Positions 37,886 to 46,223 of a DNA stretch of 64,000 nt are shown piece by piece. The notes below the pieces were generated by a model that saw only the letters and a list, made by a program, of their open reading frames with translations, did no database searches and was not told where the DNA came from. Source of the DNA: Psychromonas sp. CNPT3. Its GTDB lineage: Bacteria > Pseudomonadota > Gammaproteobacteria > Enterobacterales > Psychromonadaceae. The position numbers and the translations under genes are program-made. How positions within the stretch are numbered: the stretch's first letter is position 1; each line of letters opens with the position of its first letter. Location of the stretch: NCBI RefSeq assembly GCF_000153405.2, contig NC_020802.1, forward strand, positions 2,251,883-2,315,882, given 5' to 3'.

Positions 37886-38449
37886 ATGAAAAAACGCCAT
37901 ATTATCCCTTTTGCTGCCCTGCTCATCGCTTTTCTTTTTTGGTCTTATTTTAAAGCAGAGCCACTCTATAAAATATCAAAAGTACACAATCCAAATTACA
38001 CTGCCTATAATTTAAGCAGTACACATTTTGACACGCTAGGTGATATTAGCCACAAAATGTTTGCCGATAAAGCCACAACTTTTAGCGAGAAAAATAACAC
38101 CGTATTTATTAATCCACGTGTTATTGTGTATGTTAGAAATAAAGATAATAATCAAATAAGTACTTGGCAGATAAGTAGTAAAGATGGTTTATTAGAAGAT
38201 GAAAACACATTAAAATTGACTCATGATGTGCGCGTTGAAAACCTAAGTTTAGATCAACTCATACAAAATATAGCCACTGAAGAGCTCACTTTACTGCTGG
38301 ATAAAAAAGAAATCAGTTCAAATCTGTTTATTACTTGGGATGGTCCGCAAATGCATCAACAAGGTGTCGGAATGTGGGCTTCACTACTGAGTAACGAAAT
38401 GATAGTAAAAAACAATATAAAAGCGGTGTATTTTAATGAAAAAAATTAA
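37886..38449 (+). CDS. lptC: LptC, LPS export bitopic protein
   Basis: A 187-residue inner-membrane-anchored periplasmic protein that receives LPS from LptB2FG and passes it to LptA. One N-terminal helix (5-22) precedes a beta-jellyroll (YNLSSTHFDTLGDISHKMFA, later LKLTHDVRVENL). It starts 4 bases after kdsC and overlaps lptA by 14 bases. Confidence 0.92.
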   Translation: MKKRHIIPFAALLIAFLFWSYFKAEPLYKISKVHNPNYTAYNLSSTHFDTLGDISHKMFADKATTFSEKNNTVFINPRVIVYVRNKDNNQISTWQISSKDGLLEDENTLKLTHDVRVENLSLDQLIQNIATEELTLLLDKKEISSNLFITWDGPQMHQQGVGMWASLLSNEMIVKNNIKAVYFNEKN

Positions 38450-38969
38450 AATTGGTTTGATCAGCAGTGCCCTACTCTTTTCACTTAGTGCTTGGGCGCT
38501 AGAATCAGATTATGTAAAACCTATTCATGTTAGCTCTATTAGTCAGCATGCCAAAATGAAAAATAATAGTATTACCTTTGTTGATGATGTTTTACTCACC
38601 CAAGGTAGTATTATCATAAAAGCAGATAAACTCATTGTCACCCGTACTGCACAGCCTAATCATGAGCAAATGTTAGCAAAAGGTAACGTCGCTACTTTTT
38701 ATCAAACACAAGAAGATGGTCGGCCTTTTAATGCGCAAGCAAATAGCATTCATTATGATGTCGCTAAATCTAAAATCACGCTAACAGGCAATGCACAAGT
38801 TAAGCAATTAGACAGTCGCATTAACGGCGCTAAAATTATTTATTATTTAAACACCGAAGAGTTGATTGTGATGAGTGATAAAAATAATGAAAAACGGGTT
38901 AAAACGGTTTTTTTACCGGCTCAGTTTGAAAAAAACAACAATAAACCTAACTCAACAAAAGAAAAATAA
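38436..38969 (+). CDS. lptA: LptA, periplasmic LPS bridge protein
   Basis: A 177-residue secreted beta-jellyroll protein whose oligomers bridge the periplasm for LPS. The signal peptide ends about residue 21 ([11 protein letters not shown]). OstA-like strands are visible: [62 protein letters not shown] charged Lys/Asn tail closes it. It overlaps the lptC end, as is common. Confidence 0.94.
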   Translation: MKKIKIGLISSALLFSLSAWALESDYVKPIHVSSISQHAKMKNNSITFVDDVLLTQGSIIIKADKLIVTRTAQPNHEQMLAKGNVATFYQTQEDGRPFNAQANSIHYDVAKSKITLTGNAQVKQLDSRINGAKIIYYLNTEELIVMSDKNNEKRVKTVFLPAQFEKNNNKPNSTKEK

Positions 38970-38971
38970 AA

Positions 38972-39697
38972 ATGGCTGAATTGATCGCAACGGGACTCGT
39001 AAAAAGTTACAAAGGACGCACCGTCGTAAATGGCGTTAATTTAACCGTTAAAACGGGTGAAATTGTCGGTTTATTAGGCCCAAATGGCGCAGGAAAAACC
39101 ACCTCATTTTACATGGTGGTAGGCCTGGTTAAACAAGATGAAGGTAAAATATGCATTGATGATGAAGATATCTCACATCAACCCATGCACATTAGAGCGC
39201 AAAAAGGGATTGGTTATTTACCTCAAGAAGCCTCTATTTTCAGACGTCTAACCGTAACTGAAAACATTATGGGTATATTACAAACGCGTAAAAACCTAAC
39301 GTCTGCCCAGCGCACTGAAAAATTGAATGCGTTACTTAATGACTTTAATATTAATCATATTAAAGATAACAAAGGCATGAGCCTCTCTGGGGGTGAAAGG
39401 CGACGCGTAGAAATAGCCAGAGCACTCGCAACCGATCCAAAGTTTATTTTATTAGATGAACCTTTTGCCGGTGTTGATCCTATTTCAGTACTCGATATTA
39501 AAAAAATTATTGAACAACTACGCGATCGAGGCTTAGGCGTTTTAATCACGGATCACAATGTACGCGAAACATTAGATGTATGTCAGCACTCATATATCGT
39601 TAGCCATGGAGAAATAATCGCGATAGGAACTCAGGAGGAGATCCTATCTAATGCCAAAGTTAAAGAAGTCTATTTAGGCGATGCATTTAAGCTATAG
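38972..39697 (+). CDS. lptB: LptB, ATPase of LPS exporter
   Basis: A 241-residue ABC ATPase that drives LPS extraction with LptFG. Walker [21 protein letters not shown] near residue 35, Q-loop [11 protein letters not shown], signature [20 protein letters not shown] and Walker [15 protein letters not shown] are complete. It starts two bases after lptA. The partner genes lptFG are not in the window, as usual. rpoN follows after 38 bases. Confidence 0.97.
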   Translation: MAELIATGLVKSYKGRTVVNGVNLTVKTGEIVGLLGPNGAGKTTSFYMVVGLVKQDEGKICIDDEDISHQPMHIRAQKGIGYLPQEASIFRRLTVTENIMGILQTRKNLTSAQRTEKLNALLNDFNINHIKDNKGMSLSGGERRRVEIARALATDPKFILLDEPFAGVDPISVLDIKKIIEQLRDRGLGVLITDHNVRETLDVCQHSYIVSHGEIIAIGTQEEILSNAKVKEVYLGDAFKL

Positions 39698-39735
39698 TTA
39701 TCGTCATTAACTCTACTAGTAAGGAAGAAAGTATT

Positions 39736-41184
39736 TTGATAAAACAAGGTTTACAATTGAAAATGGGTCAGCAACTTGCAATGACCCCTCAATTACAACA
39801 AGCAATCAAATTATTACAACTTTCTACCTTAGACTTACAACAAGAGATCCAAAATGCGCTCGATGAAAATCCTCTTCTTGAGCAAGAGGATGATAGTGGC
39901 CTTGAAGACATAAAAAAAGAACAAGATAGTAGTCAAATAGATACTGCTGAGGCGATCTCTAAACTAGAGTTTTCTGATGATCTTCCGGTCGAAAATAACT
40001 GGGATGAGGCCTATACTCCGCCTCCGACCACCACCATCTCATCCGGACGAAGCTCCTTTGATGGCGAAGATCGTGTTTATCAAGGCGAATCCTGTACCAC
40101 TTTACAAGATCATCTTGTTTGGCAAATGCAATTAACTCCCTTTTCTGATACCGATTTATTAATTGCAGCCAATATCATCGATTCTATCGATGAATCAGGC
40201 TATTTAACCAGTAGCTGTGAATCCATTTTAGAAAGCTTGCAAAAAGATGTAGATGATTTAGAGCTCGATGAAATATTAGCCGTCCTTAAGCGTATACAAC
40301 ATTTTGACCCGGTTGGCGTTGCCTCTCGAGGCACAAAAGAGTGCTTACAAATTCAATTACGAAATCTAAGTGAAGATACGCCTTGGCGCCAAGAAGCGTT
40401 AATGATCCTTGATCAACATATGCAACTTTTAGCAAGCCGTGATTATCGAACGTTGGCACGAAAGACTAAATTAAAAGAAGCACAATTAGCCCATATTATG
40501 CGTTTAATACAAAGCCTTGAGCCTCGCCCAGGTAATAAAATAGAGAGCAGTCAGGCGCAATATATTGTGCCAGATGTGTATGTAAAAAAAATAGCGGATC
40601 AATGGTGCGTCTCTTTAAATCAAGACTGTGATCCAAATTTATCTATAAACCAACATTATGCAGACCTTTGTAAAGGCAAGATCAGTAAAGCTGACAACGC
40701 ATTTATTAAAGGCCATTTACAAGAAGCAAAGTGGTTTATCAAAAGTTTAGAAAGTCGTAATGATACCTTATTAAAGGTTTCAAAATGCATTGTAGAGCAG
40801 CAACAAGATTTTTTTGAACTCGGTGATGAAGCGATGAAGCCGATGGTACTCAATGATGTCGCCTTTGAAGTCGAAATGCACGAATCAACAATCTCTCGCG
40901 TCACCACCCAAAAATTTATGCATACGCCACGTGGTATTTATGAATTAAAATTTTTCTTCTCAAGTCATGTGGCGACAGAAAGTGGCGGAGAGTGCTCGTC
41001 CACCGCTATTCGCGCTTTAATTAAAAAATTAGTCGCAAGCGAACCTAATAACAAACCATTAAGTGATAACAAAATGACAAAATTACTTGATGATCAAGGT
41101 ATTAAAGTGGCTCGACGTACCGTTGCAAAATATCGAGAATCCTTAGGCATCCCCCCGTCAAATCAAAGAAAACAGTTAATTTAA
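39736..41184 (+). CDS. rpoN: RNA polymerase sigma-54 factor
   Basis: A 482-residue sigma-54 that directs nitrogen, flagellar and other genes through enhancer-binding ATPases. Region I is the Gln/Leu-rich start (LKMGQQLAMTPQLQQAIKLL); region II is acidic; the core-binding domain lies around 110-330; the HTH and RpoN box ARRTVAKYRESLGIPPSNQR close it. The start is the TTG at 39736, with AAGGAAG 9 bases upstream and no better codon. The gene after it would usually be hpf; here it is missing. Confidence 0.97.
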   Translation: MIKQGLQLKMGQQLAMTPQLQQAIKLLQLSTLDLQQEIQNALDENPLLEQEDDSGLEDIKKEQDSSQIDTAEAISKLEFSDDLPVENNWDEAYTPPPTTTISSGRSSFDGEDRVYQGESCTTLQDHLVWQMQLTPFSDTDLLIAANIIDSIDESGYLTSSCESILESLQKDVDDLELDEILAVLKRIQHFDPVGVASRGTKECLQIQLRNLSEDTPWRQEALMILDQHMQLLASRDYRTLARKTKLKEAQLAHIMRLIQSLEPRPGNKIESSQAQYIVPDVYVKKIADQWCVSLNQDCDPNLSINQHYADLCKGKISKADNAFIKGHLQEAKWFIKSLESRNDTLLKVSKCIVEQQQDFFELGDEAMKPMVLNDVAFEVEMHESTISRVTTQKFMHTPRGIYELKFFFSSHVATESGGECSSTAIRALIKKLVASEPNNKPLSDNKMTKLLDDQGIKVARRTVAKYRESLGIPPSNQRKQLI

Positions 41185-41445
41185 TGCACTATAATGAGTT
41201 ATAAGTATGATAAAAATTAAAAAATAGTGATTTACACATGGCAATGCACTTACAACCTGCTAAACTCGCGCCTTTTCAATAAAAAGAAAAAGCGCTTAGC
41301 AAAAAAATAGCTAGGAGCGCATCGTTCATGTTAATGTTATTGTTATTATTGCGTTATTTAAACGCTTAATATTTATACATCAGCTTGTTTAAAATAAAGA
41401 TGATTATCTCTGTTGCATCTATTGAACAGAAAAAAAGTGATCCCT

Positions 41446-41892
41446 ATGAAAATATCTACCTTAATAACTGAAGATTCAGTCTTTAGCCAAGTAAATTGCA
41501 ACAGCAAAAAATCGGCTTTAGAAAAAATAAGTATTAGTGCGGCTAAAACATTGAACCTTGATCATCAAGTTCTCTTTAATGAACTCATTGCCCGAGAAAA
41601 AATCGGCTCAACAGCGGTTGGCTCTGGTGTTGCGATCCCACATATTAAAATTTCCAGCGACTTACCCGCAACAGGTGTTTTTTTACAATGCCAAAAGGGT
41701 ATTGATTATGATGCATCAGATGGTAAAAGTGTGGATATTTTATTTGCTATCTTTGTGCCCGAAGATCGTTGCCAAGAGTATTTAAGCGCGCTTGCAACCA
41801 TCAGTGAAAAATTATTAGATAAAACACTCTTACGCCAATTAAGAAGTGCGACCGACGATAAAATATTGTTTGAATGCTTACAATGTAATTAA
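41446..41892 (+). CDS. ptsN: PtsN, EIIA of nitrogen PTS
   Basis: A 148-residue EIIA-Ntr protein that regulates K+ transport and other targets by its phosphorylation state. The phospho-acceptor His lies in GSGVAIPHIKIS near residue 66. I use the ATG at 41446 as MKISTLITEDSVF fits the family start; the TTG at 41413 would add 11 unlike residues. The upstream gap (41185-41445) lacks an hpf gene. Confidence 0.94.
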   Translation: MKISTLITEDSVFSQVNCNSKKSALEKISISAAKTLNLDHQVLFNELIAREKIGSTAVGSGVAIPHIKISSDLPATGVFLQCQKGIDYDASDGKSVDILFAIFVPEDRCQEYLSALATISEKLLDKTLLRQLRSATDDKILFECLQCN

Positions 41893-41915
41893 AAATCAAT
41901 TAAGGGATCTTAACT

Positions 41916-42755
41916 ATGAAGTTAATCATCATCAGTGGCCGCTCTGGATCGGGTAAAACTATCGCACTACATGTGCTTGAAGATCTGGGTTATAACTGTA
42001 TTGATGGGATCCCTTTTGCCTTACTTGAACAATTATTAGAAAATGTCGATGCTAAGCACAATAAAGTGGCGATTAGCTTAGACGTACGTAATCTTCCCGG
42101 TGAATCCTCGCAGATAGCTGATTTATTGCAACGCTTGCAAGACAAAGTCGAAAGCGACATCATTTACATTGATGCTGACAGTACAGAGCTTATTCGGCGC
42201 TATAGCGAAACCAGACGATTACATCCTCTTTCTAAGCAAAAAATGTCCTTATCACAAGCATTAGAATTAGAGCACTTACTGTTACAACCTATCAAAGAGA
42301 AAGCCTCTCTCGTTATTGATACTACGACCCTATCTATTCATGATCTCAATGAGCGTTTAAAAATTTATTTACAAGGTAGCAGTAAAAGTAAACTTCTTTT
42401 AGTCATTCAATCCTTTGGTTTTAAATATATGCATCCCGAAGATGCTGATTACATGTTTGATGTGCGTTTTTTGCCTAACCCACACTGGCAAGAAGACTTA
42501 CGACAATATACCGGACTTGATCCTTGCATCGAAGAGTATTTAGATGCCTTTCCCGTCGTAAAGCAAACGATTAATCAAATCGATAATTTATTCCAATCAT
42601 GGCTTGGACATTTAGAAAATAATAATCGTCATTATGTCACCATTGCAATTGGGTGTACTGGTGGAAAGCATCGCTCCGTTTATGTCGCGGAGCAACTGGC
42701 GAAGCGCTTTAAAAATCATTACCCGGTACAAATTGAACATAAATGTTTAAAATAA
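41916..42755 (+). CDS. rapZ: RapZ, RNase adaptor protein
   Basis: A 279-residue protein with an N-terminal P-loop (GRSGSGKT, residues 8-15) and a C-terminal domain carrying the GlcN6P-sensing and RNA-binding residues (CTGGKHRSVYVAEQLAKRF). In E. coli RapZ delivers the sRNA GlmZ to RNase E and controls glucosamine-6-phosphate synthesis. It follows ptsN after 23 bases. The ptsO (npr) gene, which usually follows, is absent. Confidence 0.95.
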   Translation: MKLIIISGRSGSGKTIALHVLEDLGYNCIDGIPFALLEQLLENVDAKHNKVAISLDVRNLPGESSQIADLLQRLQDKVESDIIYIDADSTELIRRYSETRRLHPLSKQKMSLSQALELEHLLLQPIKEKASLVIDTTTLSIHDLNERLKIYLQGSSKSKLLLVIQSFGFKYMHPEDADYMFDVRFLPNPHWQEDLRQYTGLDPCIEEYLDAFPVVKQTINQIDNLFQSWLGHLENNNRHYVTIAIGCTGGKHRSVYVAEQLAKRFKNHYPVQIEHKCLK

Positions 42756-42967
42756 CGATAAAGCAGTAGCTATCAGCAAACAAATCTCTACAATACGCAA
42801 TAACTTAAGCGGTAAAATACATAAGATCGCTAAGCAAACAAGGTGTCTTGACTTACTATAATATAAAAACAACAAAATAAGAGCCGAATTTAAAGGCCAT
42901 ACACAAAAGTAGACTTAGGCTATTGCATCGCTAAGTTAGCTTAAGCATAAGGAAAAGGGGCCACTCC

Positions 42968-44329
42968 ATGTTGGAAAACAGTGATTTACAAAATGCCCAG
43001 CAACGCCTAATCGAAGTTAATAACGCTTTAGAAAGTGGTATGTTTGTCTCAACACGTCGTCTACTTGAAAAAATGCCAGCCTGTGATGTGGCATTGTTAC
43101 TTGAATCTTCCCCCCCCGCAAACCGTAAAATCCTCTGGAATTTAACTGATCACGACCAACAAGGTGAGATCCTTGAAGAATTAAATGAAGATGCCAAAGA
43201 CGGTATTATTAGTTTAATGAAAGCCAGTGATCTGGTGGCTGCAACAGAGGGCATGGAAAGTAATGAACTTGCCTATATTTTACGTGGTATTCCAAATAGT
43301 CTTTATCAAGCCGTTTTAGAACAAATGGCAGAGCAAGACAGGCACCGCGTAGAGCAAGCATTCGCTTACCCCGAAGATACTGCTGGCTCTATCATGAATA
43401 CCGACACAATCACCTTGAGACCGGATGTTTCTATTGATGTGGTGCTGCGGTATTTACGCTTAAAAGGCGAATTACCTGAAACAACCGATACACTTTATGT
43501 TGTTGATGTAAACGACCAGTTAATTGGTGATGTGCCTCTTTCAACTTTACTTACTGTCGATCCGTCACTCTCGGTTGCCGAGGTTATGAATAGTCAAACA
43601 GAAATGCTACTCGTTGCGATGGATGAAAAAGAAATAGCTAAACTTTTCCAACGTCACGATTGGATCTCAGCCCCCGTCGTCGATACCAACAACCAACTTC
43701 TCGGACGTATTACCATTGATGATGTGGTCGATATTATTCGTGAATCAGGTGAGCACTCTATGATGGGCATGGCAGGTATGGATGATGACGAAGATACCTT
43801 CGCGCCCGTATTTCCGAGTGCCAAAAGACGCACTATGTGGTTATCTGTTAATTTATTAGCCGCCTTTATTGCGGCCTCCGTTTCAAATATGTTTGAAGCC
43901 ACACTCGAACAAATGGCAACACTTGCAGTCCTAATGACGATTGTGCCTAGCATGGGTGGCATTGCAGGAAATCAAACCTTAGCGCTAGTTATCCGCGGTC
44001 TTGCCGTCGGTCATATTAACAGCAGTAATGCAAGGTGGTTAATTGGTAAAGAGGCGGCTATCGGTGTACTAAATGGTATGGTGTGGGCTGTTTTTGTTGC
44101 CACGGCAGTGACGCTTTGGAAAGGTGATATTGCCGTCGGTTTGATCATCGCTGGCGCTATGTTTATTAATTTATCCATTGCGGGTATCGCCGGTGTGAGT
44201 ATTCCTTTGATCATGCATAAATATAAAATAGATCCCGCACTCGCAGGAGGGATGGCATTAACCACGGTCACCGATGTCGTAGGATTATTTTCCTTCTTAG
44301 GGATGGCAACACTGGTACTGCGCTATTAG
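42968..44329 (+). CDS. mgtE: MgtE-type magnesium transporter
   Basis: A 453-residue Mg2+ channel. The N-domain of helical repeats (about 1-135), two CBS domains (about 137-255, ending ITIDDVVDIIRESGEHSMM) and five membrane helices (from about 285) are in the normal order; the pore region with PSMGGIAGNQTLALVIRGLAVG is conserved. GGAAAAGGGG lies upstream of the ATG. In Vibrio-like genomes mgtE also follows the rpoN block. No Mg-responsive M-box is seen in the 212-base upstream gap. Confidence 0.94.
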   Translation: MLENSDLQNAQQRLIEVNNALESGMFVSTRRLLEKMPACDVALLLESSPPANRKILWNLTDHDQQGEILEELNEDAKDGIISLMKASDLVAATEGMESNELAYILRGIPNSLYQAVLEQMAEQDRHRVEQAFAYPEDTAGSIMNTDTITLRPDVSIDVVLRYLRLKGELPETTDTLYVVDVNDQLIGDVPLSTLLTVDPSLSVAEVMNSQTEMLLVAMDEKEIAKLFQRHDWISAPVVDTNNQLLGRITIDDVVDIIRESGEHSMMGMAGMDDDEDTFAPVFPSAKRRTMWLSVNLLAAFIAASVSNMFEATLEQMATLAVLMTIVPSMGGIAGNQTLALVIRGLAVGHINSSNARWLIGKEAAIGVLNGMVWAVFVATAVTLWKGDIAVGLIIAGAMFINLSIAGIAGVSIPLIMHKYKIDPALAGGMALTTVTDVVGLFSFLGMATLVLRY

Positions 44330-44358
44330 CGCTACATCGTTACTAAGTCATAAAAAAT

Positions 44359-44407
44359 GCTTAAAATAAAAGGCCTAATAGCAATATTAAGGCCTTTTAT
44401 TTTAAGC
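44359..44407. terminator. Bidirectional terminator, mgtE / yacL
   Basis: Perfect 18-base arms (44359-44376 with 44390-44407) containing AGGCCT, with A- and T-rich outer parts. It lies between convergent genes. Confidence 0.88.
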
Positions 44408-44531
44408 ATACCCATAACACTTCAAATACTTTATCAGGCACTGACTCATAAGCGACAAGCCTTATGAGGGATACTGGTTTTTCATTTTAAAATATTATCG
44501 GTATGTATCAATATTCGTGATTTTTTGACGC

Positions 44532-44900
44532 TTACTCTTGAATAAATTCACACCATGAGTGCAATAAATTCCAAAAATCCTCTAAACCACAACCCGCTTC
44601 TATTTCTAAATTATAAAATGAAAGTGCTTCTTCAAATTCAGGTAGCTCTTCGTCTTCAAGTAAACGATGATTTGTTATCAGCGCTTCTTTGTGGCTAAGC
44701 TGTAATGTAAATTCACTGCCCACTAATTTATAGTCACTGAGTTGATGGTTTTGCAACTGCTCAATAGTTTGCAATAAAGACCGAACCCATTGTAATGATT
44801 GTCCTTCCATCTCTAGCCATGTTGCAAACGCTTCATGATCCATCGATGTCTTTATACTGACTTTGCCACTTATAAAGTCTTTTCTAAACTCAAATTCCAC
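44532..44900 (-). CDS. yacL: YacL-like UPF0231 protein
   Basis: A 122-residue acidic soluble protein of the UPF0231 family. Matches to E. coli YacL run through the length: MEFEFRKDFISGKVSIKTSMDHE at the start, SEFTLQLSHKEALI in the middle and CGLEDFWNLLHSWCEFIQ at the end. The family function is unknown. In E. coli yacL follows acnB; here acnB is also close, with one regulator gene between. Confidence 0.88.
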   Translation of the reverse strand: MEFEFRKDFISGKVSIKTSMDHEAFATWLEMEGQSLQWVRSLLQTIEQLQNHQLSDYKLVGSEFTLQLSHKEALITNHRLLEDEELPEFEEALSFYNLEIEAGCGLEDFWNLLHSWCEFIQE

Positions 44901-44928
44901 GGTTATTTAACCTTAAATAAAAAAAGAA

Positions 44929-44958
44929 AAAGGTGTGCATGTAAACATGCACACCTTT
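44929..44958 (-). terminator. Terminator downstream of the wHTH-receiver gene
   Basis: AAGGTGTGCATGT, a 2-base loop, and ACATGCACACCTT form a near-perfect stem, with an A-rich run at 44917-44930 that reads as a T-run on the minus strand. Repeat copy B lies between it and the gene stop. Confidence 0.8.
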
Positions 44959-44975
44959 ACTTATTAACACTATTA

Positions 44976-45136
44976 ATACCAAAGGCACTAAAAAAGTGAG
45001 CCATCTTGCTTGTTAAAATCATCCCTACCTGCGTTATGAGTTTTGAAGTGAGAACAACTATCTCCTGCAACTCATGCCTTACTAGTGCTAATTTTTCCTG
45101 CGTAATACATGATCACTTAATAAATTCCATTGGTAT
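44976..45136 (-). repeat. 160-bp MITE-like repeat, copy B
   Basis: 161 bases, the reverse complement of copy A along its full length, same length, with ends ATACCAAAGGCACT and TCCATTGGTAT. A 30-base run is identical to copy A (45037-45066). It begins 5 bases past the stop codon of the wHTH-receiver gene. Confidence 0.85.
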
Positions 45137-45141
45137 AAGTA

Positions 45142-45957
45142 TCAAGTTAACGAGCGTTCAAGTACGTTAGTCGGTACAAGTTCATAAGCTGCTTGTGGTT
45201 TTAAAATCACATTAGATTTATTAGCAACCATTAACATTTGTTTTAAGCGTGTTGTTTCAAATGGTTTTAATAATAAACCTTGTACATCTAACAAACTATT
45301 AAGACCTAATAGTTCACGTTGTACATCAAAATGTGTACTTAAAATACTAATATCTGCAGACGCTGACGTTTGCCCTGTACGGATATTTTTAATCAGTTTA
45401 ATACCTGAACCTTCAGATAATAATGTATCGATGATCAATAGATCAAAATCTTGCAATGCCACAGAGCGCTCTGCTTCGATGGTAGTTGCAACACCTTCGA
45501 CATAAGAGATATCAAGGCTTTCTAATTGCTCAATAAGTTGAATACGCTCAGCTGCTTCGCCTTCTACGACTAATACTTTCATCGCATTAATAGCATTGGC
45601 AGATCCCTCTAACTGAGTCATCGGTGCAATATTGTTTTCAGATATGCCAACACCTTCCATACGTGCAATGTAGCCACGTTTAGGGATCGTTGAAATATTA
45701 AGACCATGTAAACTTAATGTACCAATACTTTTGCGCAACTGAGAAATATGTTGGTTGATAGTATGGTCGGTGACTAAACGTCCCCAAACATGCTGAGCCA
45801 AATCTTCTCGAGTGACAACAGTATTTACATTTTTACATAAAAAATGTAGCAAAGACGTGCGCAATGGACCTAGATAAACCTTACGACTTCCATGAATTAA
45901 GCTATTTTGACTTGTGTCAATGTGGTATTCACCCACAACTAAACTTTTTTCTAACAT
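45142..45957 (-). CDS. Winged-helix protein with C-terminal receiver-like domain
   Basis: A 271-residue regulator of odd design. Residues about 5-100 form an OmpR/CadC-type winged helix (REDLAQHVWGRLVTDHTINQ, then HISQLRKSIG and STIPKRGYIA). Residues about 125-245 look like a receiver: MKVLVVEGEAAER, LLIIDTLLSEGSGIKLI with the phospho-acceptor Asp, SILSTHFD and LLLKPFE with the Lys. The order is the reverse of OmpR-type regulators, and the first acidic pair (usually DD) reads Glu-Gly. No kinase gene is adjacent. I take the ATG at 45957; 45969 adds four residues. It could sense a signal without phosphorylation. I do not recognise a named family. Confidence 0.8.
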   Translation of the reverse strand: MLEKSLVVGEYHIDTSQNSLIHGSRKVYLGPLRTSLLHFLCKNVNTVVTREDLAQHVWGRLVTDHTINQHISQLRKSIGTLSLHGLNISTIPKRGYIARMEGVGISENNIAPMTQLEGSANAINAMKVLVVEGEAAERIQLIEQLESLDISYVEGVATTIEAERSVALQDFDLLIIDTLLSEGSGIKLIKNIRTGQTSASADISILSTHFDVQRELLGLNSLLDVQGLLLKPFETTRLKQMLMVANKSNVILKPQAAYELVPTNVLERSLT

Positions 45958-46143
45958 AATAGTACCCATTTCAATTTATTATTATTTATATATACATGGA
46001 TTGTTTAGACAATCTCTATTTTTATTAATCTATTAAATTTTATCAAAAATTGGTAAAAAAACAAGCTGATTTAAACTAAGATGTGCACTATATTACTTAA
46101 AATCAATATAGCGTTTTATTTATCAAATAGTTAGGAATAAAAA

Positions 46144-46172
46144 AACCCATTGTAAAATTTACAACAGGTTTT
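46144..46172 (-). terminator. Terminator of acnB
   Basis: AACCCATTGTAAA and TTTACAACAGGTT pair with two mismatches; the A-run at 46139-46145 gives a T-run on the minus strand, about 55 bases past the acnB stop. Confidence 0.7.
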
Positions 46173-46223
46173 AATCAAACTTAAATCACCAACTTAATTG
46201 TTTAAATTAACTTAATATTTCAT

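Noticed and set aside
42756-42967. Mg2+-sensing M-box or ykkC-like leader before mgtE
   Set aside because: The gap is too short and lacks the conserved M-box elements; only AT-rich sequence with a TATAAT is seen.
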